Part shown: one piece after another, positions 1 to 11,312 of the stretch
How the letters are laid out: every line of letters starts with the position of its first letter
Position numbering within the stretch: the first letter of the stretch is position 1
Source of the DNA: Rubrivivax sp.
Lineage (GTDB): Bacteria > Pseudomonadota > Gammaproteobacteria > Burkholderiales > Burkholderiaceae_C
Assembly: GCA_020248945.1 (NCBI GenBank)
Contig: JADCGQ010000022.1
Location: 62,001 to 126,000, forward strand
DNA length: 64,000 nt
Direction of reading: 5' to 3'
Translations under genes and position numbers: made by a program
Notes under the pieces: generated by a model
What the model was told of the DNA's origin: nothing
Database searches by the model: none
Seen by the model: only the letters and a program-made list of their open reading frames with translations

Positions 1-1686
1 GGCCTGGTGGCGCTGCACCACGGCAGCCTCGACAAGAGTGTGCGCGAATGGGTCGAGGCGGGCCTGAAGCAGGGGCTGCTGAAGGCCGTGGTCGCCACCT
101 CGAGCCTGGATCTGGGCGTGGACTTCCTGCCCGTGGAGCGCGTGCTGCAGATCGGCAGCGCCAAGGGCGTGGCTCGCCTGCTGCAGCGCGCCGGCCGCAG
201 CGGCCATGCGCCGGGCCGCACGAGCCGCATCACGCTGGTGCCCACGAACACGCTCGAACTCGTCGAGGCCGCGGCGGCGCGCCGCGCCGCGCTGGCCGGC
301 CGCGTGGAAAGCCGCCGCAGCCCCGAGCAGCCGCTGGACGTGCTGGTGCAGCACCTCGTCAGTGTGGCCATCGGGGGTGGCTTCGACGCCGACGAGATGC
401 ACGCCGAGGTGTGCAGCAGCCACGCCTACCGGGGCCTGTCGCGCGAGGCCTTCGACTGGGCGCTGCGATTCTGCGAACGCGGTGGCGACAGCCTCTCGGC
501 CTACCCCGAGTACCACCGCATCGTGCGCGCACCGGCCGACGAGGGCGGCCGCTGGCGCGTGGCCGACGCGGCCATCGCGCGGCGCCACAAGCTGATGGTG
601 GGCACCATCGTGTCCGACGCCTCGATGGCCGTGAAGTGGGCCAGCGGGGGCGGTGCGGGTGGCACGCTCGGGCACATCGAGGAAGGCTTCATCGCGCGGC
701 TGAACAAGGGCGACTGCTTCGTCTTCGCCGGCCGGCTGCTGGAGTTCGTGCGCACGCACGAGATGGCAGCCTTGGTGCGCGTGGCCAAGAAGTCGCGCGG
801 CGTGGTGCCCTCGTGGGCCGGCGGCAAGATGCCGCTGTCCAGCGAGCTGGCCGAGGCCGTGCAGGCGCTGCTCGATGGCGCGGCCGGTGGCGACTTCGGC
901 GAACCCGAGCTGCAGGCCGCCGAGCCGATGCTGCGCGCGCAGGCACGGCTGTCGAAGCTGCCGGTGCGCGATGCCTTGCTCGTCGAGCAGTTCGACAGCC
1001 GCGAAGGCCACCATGTCTTCATCTACCCGTTCGCCGGCCGCCAGGTGCACATCGGCCTGGCGCAGCTGCTGGCCTGGCGGCTGGCGAGCCGCCTGAAGGA
1101 CGCGCGGCCGAACACCTTTTCGCTCAGCGTCAACGACTACGGGCTGGAGATCGTGGCCGTGGAGCCGCTGGCCGAAGGCGCCTTCGACGACCCGGCGCTG
1201 TTCGACACCACCGAGCTGATGGCCGACGTGCTGGCCAGCCTGAACTCGGGGCAGCTGGCGCAGCGGCGCTTTCGCGAGATCGCGCGCGTGGCGGGCCTCG
1301 TGTTCGGCGGCTACCCCGGCGCGCCGAAGAGCCTGCGTCAGCTGCAGGCCTCGAGCAGCCTGTTCTACGAGGTCTTCCGGCAGTACGACGCCGGCAACCG
1401 GCTGCTGACACAGGCCCAGAGCGAGGTGCTGGCGCAGGAGCTCGAGCTCTCGCGGCTGCGGGCCACGCTGCAACGCCTGCAGACGCTGCCGCAGCAGCGG
1501 GTGCGCCTGCTGGCGCCGAGCCCGTTTGCGCTGCCGCTGATGGTGGAGCGCTTGCGCGAGCAGCTCAGCACCGAGAAGCTCAAGGACCGGCTGGCGCGCC
1601 TGGTGGCCGAAGGCGAGGCCGCGCTGGACGACGCGCCCGCACCAGGTGGGCGGCGCCGGCGCCGTGCGGCATCATCCGGGGCGTGA
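1..1686 (+). CDS. Lhr-like (ligase-associated) DEXH-box DNA helicase, 3' part
   Basis: The reading frame is open from the first base, so the gene starts outside the window; 561 residues of the C-terminal part are present. The visible part opens inside the second RecA-like domain: a motif V-like SSLDLGVDF and a motif VI-like QRAGRSGH are seen within the first 70 residues. They are followed by the long winged-helix/Lhr-core region typical of large Lhr-type superfamily 2 helicases. Known relatives sit in a DNA repair operon with an ATP-dependent DNA ligase and a metallo-phosphoesterase/exonuclease; those partners would lie upstream, off the window. The last codons overlap the next gene by GTGA, suggesting translational coupling. 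The Walker A and DEAH motifs cannot be seen here, so the call rests on the C-terminal half. Confidence 0.9.
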   Translation, partial: GLVALHHGSLDKSVREWVEAGLKQGLLKAVVATSSLDLGVDFLPVERVLQIGSAKGVARLLQRAGRSGHAPGRTSRITLVPTNTLELVEAAAARRAALAGRVESRRSPEQPLDVLVQHLVSVAIGGGFDADEMHAEVCSSHAYRGLSREAFDWALRFCERGGDSLSAYPEYHRIVRAPADEGGRWRVADAAIARRHKLMVGTIVSDASMAVKWASGGGAGGTLGHIEEGFIARLNKGDCFVFAGRLLEFVRTHEMAALVRVAKKSRGVVPSWAGGKMPLSSELAEAVQALLDGAAGGDFGEPELQAAEPMLRAQARLSKLPVRDALLVEQFDSREGHHVFIYPFAGRQVHIGLAQLLAWRLASRLKDARPNTFSLSVNDYGLEIVAVEPLAEGAFDDPALFDTTELMADVLASLNSGQLAQRRFREIARVAGLVFGGYPGAPKSLRQLQASSSLFYEVFRQYDAGNRLLTQAQSEVLAQELELSRLRATLQRLQTLPQQRVRLLAPSPFALPLMVERLREQLSTEKLKDRLARLVAEGEAALDDAPAPGGRRRRRAASSGA

Positions 1687-2195
1687 AGATCATCACCGCC
1701 ACCGTCGCTGTTGCGCTGCTGGGGTGGGCGCTGCCCGCCGTGGCCCAGAAGACCGCCGCGCCCGCCAAGGGCCAACAGGGCCAGGTCGTGGCCGTGACGG
1801 ATGGCGACACCCTGGTGCTGCGCCTGCCCAGCGGCCCGCCGGTGACGGTGCGCCTGCGCGACATCGACGCGCCTGAGATCTGCCAGCCCTGGGGCACGGA
1901 GGCCAAGAACGCGCTGGCCGAACTCACCTTGAACAAGTTCGCCATCCTCACGCCGGTGGCGCGCGACAGCTTCGGCCGCATGGTGGGCCGCATCACCGTC
2001 GAAGACCTGGATGTCGGCCGGAACCTGGTCGAGAACGGCCACGCCTGGAGCACCCGCGGCCGCAGCGACCGCGGGCCCCTCGTCAAGCAGGAACGCATGG
2101 CCAAGGCCCTGAGCCGCGGCCTGCACGGCCAGCTGCCGCGCGCCGTGCCGCCCTGGGAGTGGCGGCGCAACCAGGGGCCTTGCCCGAAGGCCTGA
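1683..2195 (+). CDS. Secreted thermonuclease-family (SNase-like) nuclease
   Basis: A 170-residue protein. The chosen start is a GTG whose last two bases begin the TGA stop of the helicase gene. It gives a clean Sec signal peptide: a short basic start, hydrophobic core VAVALLGWALP, and cleavage near AVAQ. The mature part is a staphylococcal-nuclease fold: VVAVTDGDTLVLRL, then VRLRDIDAPE, which holds the expected catalytic Arg and metal-binding Asp, then the FGRMVGRI segment. Family members cleave DNA and RNA with Ca2+ in the periplasm or outside the cell. Length is normal for a single-domain member. The tight overlap with a repair-type helicase is odd for an exported enzyme. The frame stays open far upstream of the GTG, but that stretch is antisense-like Arg/Ala filler and is not coding. 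Confidence 0.85.
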   Translation: MKIITATVAVALLGWALPAVAQKTAAPAKGQQGQVVAVTDGDTLVLRLPSGPPVTVRLRDIDAPEICQPWGTEAKNALAELTLNKFAILTPVARDSFGRMVGRITVEDLDVGRNLVENGHAWSTRGRSDRGPLVKQERMAKALSRGLHGQLPRAVPPWEWRRNQGPCPKA

Positions 2196-2498
2196 GGGTG
2201 GAACTGATGACGCTCGTTGGGCCTGTCGCCAACTGGGGAGTGTCGGCTGCATACCAGGTGTCCGTTGAACGACCGTGGCGACTGGCGATTGCAACGCCGG
2301 AGTCCCTATGGAGGCCTCGTTCCCGGAACTGGGCTAGAGGTACGATGCTAAACAGTCAACGTTGGCACTGGCGTCTTCACCCCGCGTGAGTTGTTTCCCG
2401 GCAGTCCCCAGTCTGACGGCGCCGAGTCCTCTCTCATTGCTCCGAGTGGAGGCAATGCCTTCGCTAACGGGTTCGTATCACGTGAGGAATCTGCCGCC
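2196..2498 (+). other. Intergenic region upstream of the R-M operon
   Basis: About 300 bases without a credible gene. The sequence is visibly richer in A/T than the flanking genes, as at 2340-2362. It must carry the promoter for hsdM, but I could not identify a convincing -35/-10 pair. The GAGGAA at 2484-2489 is a good ribosome binding site nine bases before the hsdM ATG. I see no tRNA, inverted terminal repeat or attachment-site-like duplication here that would mark the left edge of an island. Confidence 0.5.
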
Positions 2499-4039
<1,541 letters not shown>

Positions 4040-4043
<4 letters not shown>

Positions 4044-5137
4044 GCCGAAAGCGCGCGCCGACGGCGCCGCCCAGCGTGCCGGCCGAACCCGAGGTCGACG
4101 CGCTGTACCAGCACATCCGGCAACGTGTGGAGCGGGCGCGCGCGCAGGTGCTCACGCAGGTGAACCAGGCGCTGGTGCTCACGTACTGGCACGTGGGCAA
4201 GGCCATCAAGACCCGGGTGCTGCAGGGCGAACGCGCGGCCTACGGTGCCGGCGTGCTGCGGCAACTGGCCGAGCGCCTGACGCGCGACTACGGCAGCGGC
4301 TTCAGCCATTCGGGCCTGACGCGCATGGCGAAGCTGTTCGACTGCCTGCCCGACGAGCCCATGGTTGCGACGCTGTCGCAACAATTGAGCTGGTCGCACT
4401 TTGTCGAGCTGATCAAGATTGACGACCCCACGCGGCGCGCCTTCTACACCGAGCTGTGCGCCCAGGCGCGCTGGCCGGTGCGCACGCTGCGCGAGCGCAT
4501 CGACGGCCTGCTGTTCGAGCGCACCGCCATCGCCCGGCAGCCCGAGGCCGCCATCCGCCAGGAACTGGCCCTGCTGCGCGAAAGCGAGGGCAACGCTGCC
4601 GGCGCCAGCCCGGCGCTGTTCCTCAAAGACCCCTACCTGCTGGACTTTCTGGACCTGAAGGACGGCTTCACCGAGAAGGACCTGGAAGCCGCCATCCTGG
4701 CCGAACTGGAGCGCTTCATCCTGGAGCTGGGCAGCGACTTCGCCTTCATGGGCCGGCAGAAGCGCATCCAGGTGGGCGGGCACGACTACGTCATCGACCT
4801 GCTGTTCTTCCACCGCCGGCTGCGCCGGCTGGTGCTGATCGAGCTGAAGCTGGGCGAGTTCAGGCCCGAGCACAAGGGCCAGGTGGAGCTGTATCTGAAG
4901 TGGCTGGCCAAGCACGAACAGCAGCCCGGCGAGAACGCGCCGATTGCCATCATCCTGTGCAGCGACAAGGACGCCGAGGTAGTCGAGCTGATGGACCTGG
5001 AGAAGGACCACATTCACGTGGCGGAGTATTGGCTGCAGTTGCCGCCGCAGGAGGTGCTGCGGGAGAGGTTGCACCGGGCGTTGGTGGAGGCGCGAGCTAG
5101 GTTGGAGCGCGCGCCGCAGGTAGGGCTCAATGGCTGA
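4040..5137 (+). CDS. YhcG/DUF1016-family PD-(D/E)XK nuclease domain protein within the R-M operon
   Basis: A 365-residue protein with the YhcG architecture. The N-terminal DUF1016 region (about residues 20-170) contains the [12 protein letters not shown] stretch. The C-terminal PD-(D/E)XK domain runs from about 200 to 345. The nuclease signature is complete: D253 in YVIDLLFFH, then E268-L-K270 in [11 protein letters not shown]. The start is a GTG overlapping the hsdM stop as GTGA, and the end overlaps hsdS by eight bases, so it is a true operon member and not an insertion. Members of this family are often found beside restriction-modification genes, but their biochemical role is not settled. 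Accessory nuclease, or factor for assembly or control of the R-M complex, are both possible. Family assignment is firm; function is unknown. Confidence 0.9.
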
Positions 5138-6293
5138 ATCATCAATCGATCATCAGAACAGGCCTCTGCCCGGAGTCAACAACTGTGGCTGGGTACAGGC
5201 GCCGCTAGGCAATTACCTCACGTTGAAGCGTGGCTATGACCTACCAACCTCTCGGCGTGTGGCTGGGCATGTGCCGATCTACTCTTCTTCTGGTACCTCT
5301 GGATTTCACAACGCCAAGATGGCCGATGGCCCGGGAGTTGTGACCGGCCGATATGGAACCATTGGTGAGGTGTTCTTCTCCGCCGGCGACTACTGGCCGC
5401 TGAACACAACGCTGTATGTGAAGGACTTCAAGGGCAACGACCCAAAGTTTGTTTTCTACTTTCTCAAGCAGCTGGATTGGCAAAAGTACAGCGACAAGAG
5501 TGCCGTTCCAGGCGTCAACAGAAACGAGGTGCATAAGGAACTCGTGTTCCTCCCGGAACCGCATGAGCAAGCGCAGATTGCAGAGACGTTGTGGGGACTC
5601 GACAACAAGATCGACCTGCTGCGACGCCAGAACCAAACCCTCGAAGCCATGGCCGAGACGCTGTTCCGGCAACTATGTGTCGGAGCTGAGAGTGCTGAGT
5701 GGCCCGTGCTCGCGCTTGAAGACATCACGTCGAGGATTACGGATGGTTCTCATATGAGTCCGAAGACTTCGGAACTGGGGCGTCCGATGGCTTCCGTGAA
5801 GGACATGCATCAGTGGGGCATAGACCTTTCGTCTTGTCGGAGGATCAATCCTGCCGACTACGAAGAGTTGGTTCGCGCCGATTGCCGACCCTTGCAGGGA
5901 GACATCCTCATCGCCAAGGATGGCAGCTATCTGAAACATGTCTTCCTGGTTGAAGCCGACATGGATGTCGTACTGCTGTCCTCCATTGCGATCTTGCGAC
6001 CCAATGGGAAATACCACCCACTCTTGTTAACGACATTCTTGAAACTCAAATCCACCAGAGACGACTTGGAGAGCATCGTGACAGGCGCCGTCATCCCGCG
6101 CATTGTTCTCAAGGACTTTCGGAAGTTTCCAGTGGTCGTACCGCCGGAGCACGTGCAGAAGAAGTGCGCTGAGCATATCGAGCCGCTCTACACAAAGTGC
6201 TGGGAGAACAATCGGCAGATCTCAACACTAGAGAGCCTTCGTGACAGTCTCCTACCCAAGCTGATGAGCGGCGAAGTCCGCGTGGCCTGCTGA
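5130..6293 (+). CDS. hsdS: Type I restriction-modification system, specificity subunit HsdS
   Basis: A 387-residue specificity subunit with two target recognition domains. TRD1 covers about residues 20-155. A conserved central spacer helix (LWGLDNKIDLLRRQNQTLEA, about 155-190) follows. TRD2 is about 195-345, and a second spacer helix ends in LRDSLLPKLMSGEV. This two-half architecture recognises a bipartite DNA target and positions HsdM and HsdR. The gene is distinctly more A/T-rich and less codon-biased than hsdM or hsdR, which is usual for hsdS because recognition domains are swapped horizontally. The ATG at 5130 overlaps the nuclease gene. No premature stop or frameshift is seen. The recognised sequence cannot be read from the protein. 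Confidence 0.95.
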   Translation: MAESSIDHQNRPLPGVNNCGWVQAPLGNYLTLKRGYDLPTSRRVAGHVPIYSSSGTSGFHNAKMADGPGVVTGRYGTIGEVFFSAGDYWPLNTTLYVKDFKGNDPKFVFYFLKQLDWQKYSDKSAVPGVNRNEVHKELVFLPEPHEQAQIAETLWGLDNKIDLLRRQNQTLEAMAETLFRQLCVGAESAEWPVLALEDITSRITDGSHMSPKTSELGRPMASVKDMHQWGIDLSSCRRINPADYEELVRADCRPLQGDILIAKDGSYLKHVFLVEADMDVVLLSSIAILRPNGKYHPLLLTTFLKLKSTRDDLESIVTGAVIPRIVLKDFRKFPVVVPPEHVQKKCAEHIEPLYTKCWENNRQISTLESLRDSLLPKLMSGEVRVAC

Positions 6294-6317
6294 CGCCCAC
6301 AAGCCCAGGGAGGGCGC

Positions 6318-9300
6318 ATGAGCTACTTGAACGAATCAGCCATCGAAGCCTTCGCGATCAAGCTGCTCGAACGCCAAGGCTGGCGCTACCTGCCCGGCCC
6401 CGTGATCGCCCCCGACGGCGATGCACCTGAGCGCAGCAGCTACGCCGAGGTGCTGCTGCGCGAACGCCTGGCCCACGCCGTGCGCCGCATCAACCACCGG
6501 CTGCCTGCGCAGGCGGTGGAGCTGGCGATCAAGGAGGTGCAGCGCTACAGCTCGCCGGAGCTGCTGGACGCCAACGAGCACTTCCACCGCTGGATGACCG
6601 AAGGCCTGACGGTGGAGCTGCAGCAGGACGGGCAGACGCGCGGCGAACGCGTCTGGCTGATCGACTTCGCGCGGCCCGAGGCCAACGACCTTCTGGTGGT
6701 GAACCAGTTCACCGTGGCGCAGGACGAACAGCGCCAGGCCGACCGAAAGCGCCTGGACCTGGTGCTCTTTGTCAACGGCCTGCCGCTGGTGGTGGTGGAG
6801 CTGAAGAACGCGGGCAGCGAAGGCGCCACGCTCAGAACGGCCTACCAGCAGGTGGAGACTTACAAGCACACCCTGCCGGCGCTGTTCCACACCCATGCCT
6901 TTTCGGTCATCTCCGATGGGCTGGAAGCGCGGGCCGGCTCGCTATCGGCCGGCTTCTCGCGCTTCATGGCCTGGAAGAGTGCCGACGGCAAGGCTGAGGC
7001 CTCGCACCTGGTGAGCCAACTGGAAACGCTGGTCCTGGGCATGCTGCCGCCGGCCACTTTGCTGGACTTGTTGCGGCACTTCATCGTCTTCGAGAAGGCG
7101 CAGAGGGTAGACCCCGAGACGGGCCAGGTCACGATCAGCACTGTCAAGAAGCTGGCGGCCTACCACCAGTACTACGCGGTGAACGCGGCCGTGGCTTCCA
7201 CCCTGCGGGCGGCCAACCTGCGCGGGCCCCTGGCCGCGCCCGCAGCACGTGAAGCACCTGCCGCCTACGGCGTGCCCGGTGTGAAGGACCAACCCCAGGG
7301 CGACCGCAAGGCGGGCGTGGTGTGGCACACGCAGGGTTCGGGGAAGTCGCTGTCGATGGTGTTCTACACCGGCCAGATCGTGCTGGCGATGGACAACCCG
7401 ACGGTGCTGGTGCTGACCGACCGCAACGACCTGGACGACCAGCTGTTCGACACCTTCGCCGGGTCGCGCCAGTTGCTGCGGCAAGAGCCGGTGCAGGCCA
7501 CGGACCGCGAGCACCTGAAGACACTGCTGCAGGTGCCGGCGGGCGGCGTGGTGTTCTCCACGGTGCAGAAGTTCCAACCGGCCAGCGGCAACGTGCACGA
7601 CGAGCTTTCGGCCCGCCGCAACATCGTGGTGATCGCGGACGAGGCGCACCGCACGCAGTACGGCTTCGAAGCCCGCTTGGTGGACGTGAAGGACGCGAGC
7701 GGCACCGTCATCGGCAAGAAGCTGGTCTACGGTTTCGCCAAGTACCTGCGCGATGCCTTGCCCCACGCCACCTACCTGGGGTTCACGGGCACGCCCATCG
7801 AGAAGGGCGACGTCAACACACCCGCGGTGTTCGGCAACTACGTGGACATCTACGACATCGCGCAGGCGGTGGAAGACGGCGCCACGGTGCGCATCTTCTA
7901 CGAAAGCCGCCTGGCCAAGGTGAGTCTCAGCGAAGAGGGCCGCCAGCTCATCGCCGACCTGGACGACGAACTGGAACGGGACGAGCTGACCGAGACGCAG
8001 AAGGCCAAGGCCAAGTGGACCCGGATGGAGGCGCTGATCGGCAGCGAGGCGCGCGTGAAGAATATCGCAAGCGACATCGTGGCCCACTTCGAGGCGCGGC
8101 AGGAAGTGTTCACGGGCAAGGCCATGGTGGTGAGCATGTCGCGCCGCATCGCGGCCGACCTCTTTGATGAGATCAGGAAGCTGCGGCCGGACTGGTATGA
8201 CGCTGATCTGCGCAAGGGGGCGATGAAGGTGGTGATGACGGCCTCGTCTGCCGACGGCCCCAAGCTGGCCGCGCACCACACCACCAAGGAGCAGCGCAAG
8301 CTGCTCGCCGAGCGCATGAAGGACGATGCCGATGCGCTGAAGCTGGTGATCGTGCGCGACATGTGGCTTACGGGTTTCGACGCCCCGGGCATGCACACGC
8401 TCTACATCGACAAGCCGATGAAGGGCCACAACCTGATGCAGGCCATTGCGCGTGTGAACCGCGTGCACAAAGACAAGCCGGGCGGCCTGGTGGTGGACTA
8501 CCTGGGCATTGCGGCCGACCTCAAGGCGGCGCTGTCGTTCTACACCGACGCCGGCGGCAAGGGCGACCCGGTGCTGGCGCAGGAGCAGGCGGTGGGCCTG
8601 CTGCTGGAGAAGGTCGAGGTGGTGTCGGCCATGTACCACGGCTTTGCCTACGAACATTTCTTCGAGGCCGACACGGGCGAGAAGCTGTCCCTCATCCTGC
8701 AGGCGGAAGAGCACATCCTGGGCCTGGAAAACGGGCGCAAGCGCTACATCGACGAGGTGAGTGTGCTCTCGCAGGTCTTCGCCATCGCAGTGCCGCATGA
8801 GCAGGCCATGGGGGTGCGGGACGAGGTGGGCTTCTTCCAGGCGGTGAAGGCAAGGCTGGTGAAGTTCGACAGCCCGGCGAACGGCCGCAGCAGCGAGGAA
8901 CTTGAGACCACCATCCGCCAGGTGATTGACCAGGCGCTGGTGTCAGAGCAGGTGATCGACGTCTTCGACGCGGCCGGCATCAAGAAGCCCGATATCTCCA
9001 TCCTCTCGGACGACTTCCTGGCCGAACTGAAGGGCTACGAGCACAAAAACGTGGCGCTGGAGGTGCTGAAGAAGCTGCTGGCCGATGAGTTGAAGGTGCG
9101 CGCCCGGCGCAACCTCGTGCAGAGCCGTTCGTTACTGGACATGCTGGATGCCGCCATCAGGAAGTACCAGAACAAGATCCTGACAGCGGCCGAGGTGATG
9201 GACGAGCTGATCAAGCTCAGCAAGGAGATCGTGGCGGCAGACGACGAGGCCAAGCAACTGGGCCTGAGCCCCTTCGAATACGCCTTCTACAGCGCAGTGG

Positions 9301-9548
9301 CCCACAACGACAGCGCGCGCGAGCTGATGCAGAAGGACCAGTTGCGAGAGTTGGCGGTGGTGCTGACCCAACGCGTGCGCGAGAACGCCAGCATCGACTG
9401 GACGATCAAGGAGAACGTGCGCGCCAAGCTGAAAGTGATGGTCAAGCGCACCTTGCGCCAGTACGGCTATCCGCCGGACATGCAACAGCTGGCGACGGAA
9501 ACCGTTATCCGGCAGGCGGAGTTGATGGCGGACGAGCTCACCGCGTAG
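6318..9548 (+). CDS. hsdR: Type I restriction-modification system, endonuclease/translocase subunit HsdR
   Basis: A full-length 1076-residue restriction subunit. The N-terminal nuclease domain carries D147 (KRLDLVLFV) and E161-x-K163 (VVVELKN), the PD-(D/E)XK core. The motor domain has Walker A GSGKS at 340-344 and the DEAH box at 441-444. A second RecA domain follows ([19 protein letters not shown], then [16 protein letters not shown]), and then the long C-terminal helical region that docks on HsdM/HsdS. It translocates DNA with ATP and cuts unmodified DNA far from the recognition site. GGGAGGG just before ATG 6318 is a strong ribosome binding site. The gene lies 24 bases after hsdS. Everything needed for restriction appears intact. 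Confidence 0.97.
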   Translation: MSYLNESAIEAFAIKLLERQGWRYLPGPVIAPDGDAPERSSYAEVLLRERLAHAVRRINHRLPAQAVELAIKEVQRYSSPELLDANEHFHRWMTEGLTVELQQDGQTRGERVWLIDFARPEANDLLVVNQFTVAQDEQRQADRKRLDLVLFVNGLPLVVVELKNAGSEGATLRTAYQQVETYKHTLPALFHTHAFSVISDGLEARAGSLSAGFSRFMAWKSADGKAEASHLVSQLETLVLGMLPPATLLDLLRHFIVFEKAQRVDPETGQVTISTVKKLAAYHQYYAVNAAVASTLRAANLRGPLAAPAAREAPAAYGVPGVKDQPQGDRKAGVVWHTQGSGKSLSMVFYTGQIVLAMDNPTVLVLTDRNDLDDQLFDTFAGSRQLLRQEPVQATDREHLKTLLQVPAGGVVFSTVQKFQPASGNVHDELSARRNIVVIADEAHRTQYGFEARLVDVKDASGTVIGKKLVYGFAKYLRDALPHATYLGFTGTPIEKGDVNTPAVFGNYVDIYDIAQAVEDGATVRIFYESRLAKVSLSEEGRQLIADLDDELERDELTETQKAKAKWTRMEALIGSEARVKNIASDIVAHFEARQEVFTGKAMVVSMSRRIAADLFDEIRKLRPDWYDADLRKGAMKVVMTASSADGPKLAAHHTTKEQRKLLAERMKDDADALKLVIVRDMWLTGFDAPGMHTLYIDKPMKGHNLMQAIARVNRVHKDKPGGLVVDYLGIAADLKAALSFYTDAGGKGDPVLAQEQAVGLLLEKVEVVSAMYHGFAYEHFFEADTGEKLSLILQAEEHILGLENGRKRYIDEVSVLSQVFAIAVPHEQAMGVRDEVGFFQAVKARLVKFDSPANGRSSEELETTIRQVIDQALVSEQVIDVFDAAGIKKPDISILSDDFLAELKGYEHKNVALEVLKKLLADELKVRARRNLVQSRSLLDMLDAAIRKYQNKILTAAEVMDELIKLSKEIVAADDEAKQLGLSPFEYAFYSAVAHNDSARELMQKDQLRELAVVLTQRVRENASIDWTIKENVRAKLKVMVKRTLRQYGYPPDMQQLATETVIRQAELMADELTA

Positions 9549-9593
9549 GTGTCGTTGCCGAATCTCTGCGATAGGTTGCGGCCACGCCCCGCA

Positions 9594-11210
9594 CTACCGC
9601 AGCCGCACCCAGCGCAGCTCGATGGCGTCGTTGGGCCACATCACCGCCTGCACCTTCTTGTTCATCGCCCAGCTGATGGTGCGCCGGTACAGCGGGATGT
9701 AGGGCAGGTCCTCCGCCACCAGCCGCAGCACCGTGGCCACCATCGCGCGGCGGCGGGTCAGGTCGGGTTCGGTGCGCATGGCGTCGATCAGCGCATCGAC
9801 CTTCGGGTTGCTGTAGCGCCCGGCGTTGAAGGTGCCCAGGCCCGACTTGTCGTGCGTGCGGAACAGGCCGTTGAGCGAGTTCCAGGCGTCGGGCGTGGCC
9901 GTCCAGCCGTACTCGATGAAGCTGGCGGTGGCCTGCGTCAGCTTGGGGAAGAACGTGCTGCTTGGGCTGGCCCGCAGCTGGGCACGGATGCCCACCTGCG
10001 TGAGCATGGCCGCCATCGCCTGGCAGACGTTTTCGCGCCAGGCCACGTTGACGCAATCGAGCGCCACCGTGAAGCCGTTCGGGTAGCCGGCCTCGCCCAG
10101 CAGCTGCCGTGCGCGCGCCGGGTCGTAGGGCAGCCGCTTGTCCAGCTCGGCCGGCGAGCCGTCGACCATCGGGCTGAGCAGCGCGCCGGTGGGCTGGCCC
10201 TGGCCGCGCAGCACCTTGTCGATGATCAGCGGCATGTTCAGCGCGTGGTACACGGCCTTGCGCACGCGCAGGTCCTGGAAGGGGTTGCGGCCCTTCACGT
10301 CGCTGTCCTGCAACTCGGTACGCGCCAGGTCGAAGGTCAGGTACTGCTGGCCGATGTCGGCCGTCTGCACCAGCGCCAGCCGTGAGTCCGTCTTGAGCCG
10401 GGCGATGTCCTGGTAGGGCGGGTCGAGTACCAGATCGACCTCGCCCGAGGCCAGCGCCGCCAGCCGCGTGGCGTCGCTCTTCACGGTGACGAAGTCGACG
10501 CGGCCGAGGTTGCCGCTGCGGCGGTCGGCCCAGCCCCACCACTGCGGATGGCGCTCGAGCGCGGTGCGCACGTCGGGCTCGTAGCGCACCAGGCGCAGCG
10601 GGCCGGTGCCGTTGGCGTGGCGCACGGCGTGGGTTTCCTGCTTGCCGTTGAAGTCTTGCGGGCGCGTCACGCCGTGGCGCTCGCTCCAGGCCCGGCTCAT
10701 CATCGCGATGTAGTGCAGCTTCTCGGGCAGCACCGCGTCGGGCGCCTCGAGCAGGATCTCGACGGTGAGCCCGTCGACCTTGCGCGCACCGGTCACGCCC
10801 TTGATCTGGAACGCGCGCTGCGAGGGCGCGGTGAGCGTGCGCTCGATCGAGAACACCACGTCGTCGGCCGTGAAGGGCGTGCCGTCGTGGAACAGCACGC
10901 CCGGCCGCAGCCGGAAGCGCCACACCGTGGGCGACATCGCCTGCCACGACCGGGCCAGCGCCGGCTCGAGCTTGAAGCGCTCGTCGCGGCCGACCAGCGA
11001 CTCGTAGACCTGGAATACCACGCGCGAGTGGTACAGCAGCGCAATGGCGTGCGGGTCCATCGTCTGCGGGTCGAAGGCGGAGGCAATGCGCAGCGGCGCG
11101 GCGGCCGGCGGCGCGTTCGGCGCCTGGGCCGTGCACGGGAAGGGGAGGCTAACGGCCAGGATGAGGGCGAGGCCGGCCTGGGCGAGGGAGCGGAGGTGGA
11201 TGCGTCTCAC
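9594..11210 (-). CDS. ABC transporter substrate-binding protein, family 5 (peptide/nickel type)
   Basis: A periplasmic solute-binding protein of the SBP_bac_5 class, about 538 residues. The characteristic early segment (PALARSWQ, then FRLRPGVLFHDGTPFTADDV) and the late NGFTVALDCVN and QVGIRAQLR parts are present. I chose the GTG at 11210 because it gives a normal signal peptide (basic start, ALILAVSLPFP core, cleavage after AQA). An in-frame ATG at 11294 would add 28 charged residues before it. No good ribosome binding site supports either start. No permease or ATPase genes lie next to it, so it is an orphan or works with a transporter elsewhere. The ligand is not predictable; peptides are most common for the family. 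It ends 45 bases from convergent hsdR. Confidence 0.88.
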   Translation of the reverse strand: MRRIHLRSLAQAGLALILAVSLPFPCTAQAPNAPPAAAPLRIASAFDPQTMDPHAIALLYHSRVVFQVYESLVGRDERFKLEPALARSWQAMSPTVWRFRLRPGVLFHDGTPFTADDVVFSIERTLTAPSQRAFQIKGVTGARKVDGLTVEILLEAPDAVLPEKLHYIAMMSRAWSERHGVTRPQDFNGKQETHAVRHANGTGPLRLVRYEPDVRTALERHPQWWGWADRRSGNLGRVDFVTVKSDATRLAALASGEVDLVLDPPYQDIARLKTDSRLALVQTADIGQQYLTFDLARTELQDSDVKGRNPFQDLRVRKAVYHALNMPLIIDKVLRGQGQPTGALLSPMVDGSPAELDKRLPYDPARARQLLGEAGYPNGFTVALDCVNVAWRENVCQAMAAMLTQVGIRAQLRASPSSTFFPKLTQATASFIEYGWTATPDAWNSLNGLFRTHDKSGLGTFNAGRYSNPKVDALIDAMRTEPDLTRRRAMVATVLRLVAEDLPYIPLYRRTISWAMNKKVQAVMWPNDAIELRWVRLR

Positions 11211-11312
11211 GATGCATCGATTGTGTCGAGCCCGCTTGACGCCCAGCGTGCGCCGGCGCCCTGACAAACCATGACGGGAATCGCCCTTAAGCACTATCCC
11301 GCATGGGCGGCT

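Noticed and set aside
48..1682. Upstream extension of the nuclease frame through the helicase gene
   Set aside because: The stretch is Arg/Gly/Ala filler; the GTG at 1683 gives a normal signal peptide and the usual SNase length.
2196..2498. Attachment site or tRNA marking the edge of an R-M island
   Set aside because: No tRNA-like cloverleaf, no integrase and no repeated sequence matching the right side near 9549-9593.
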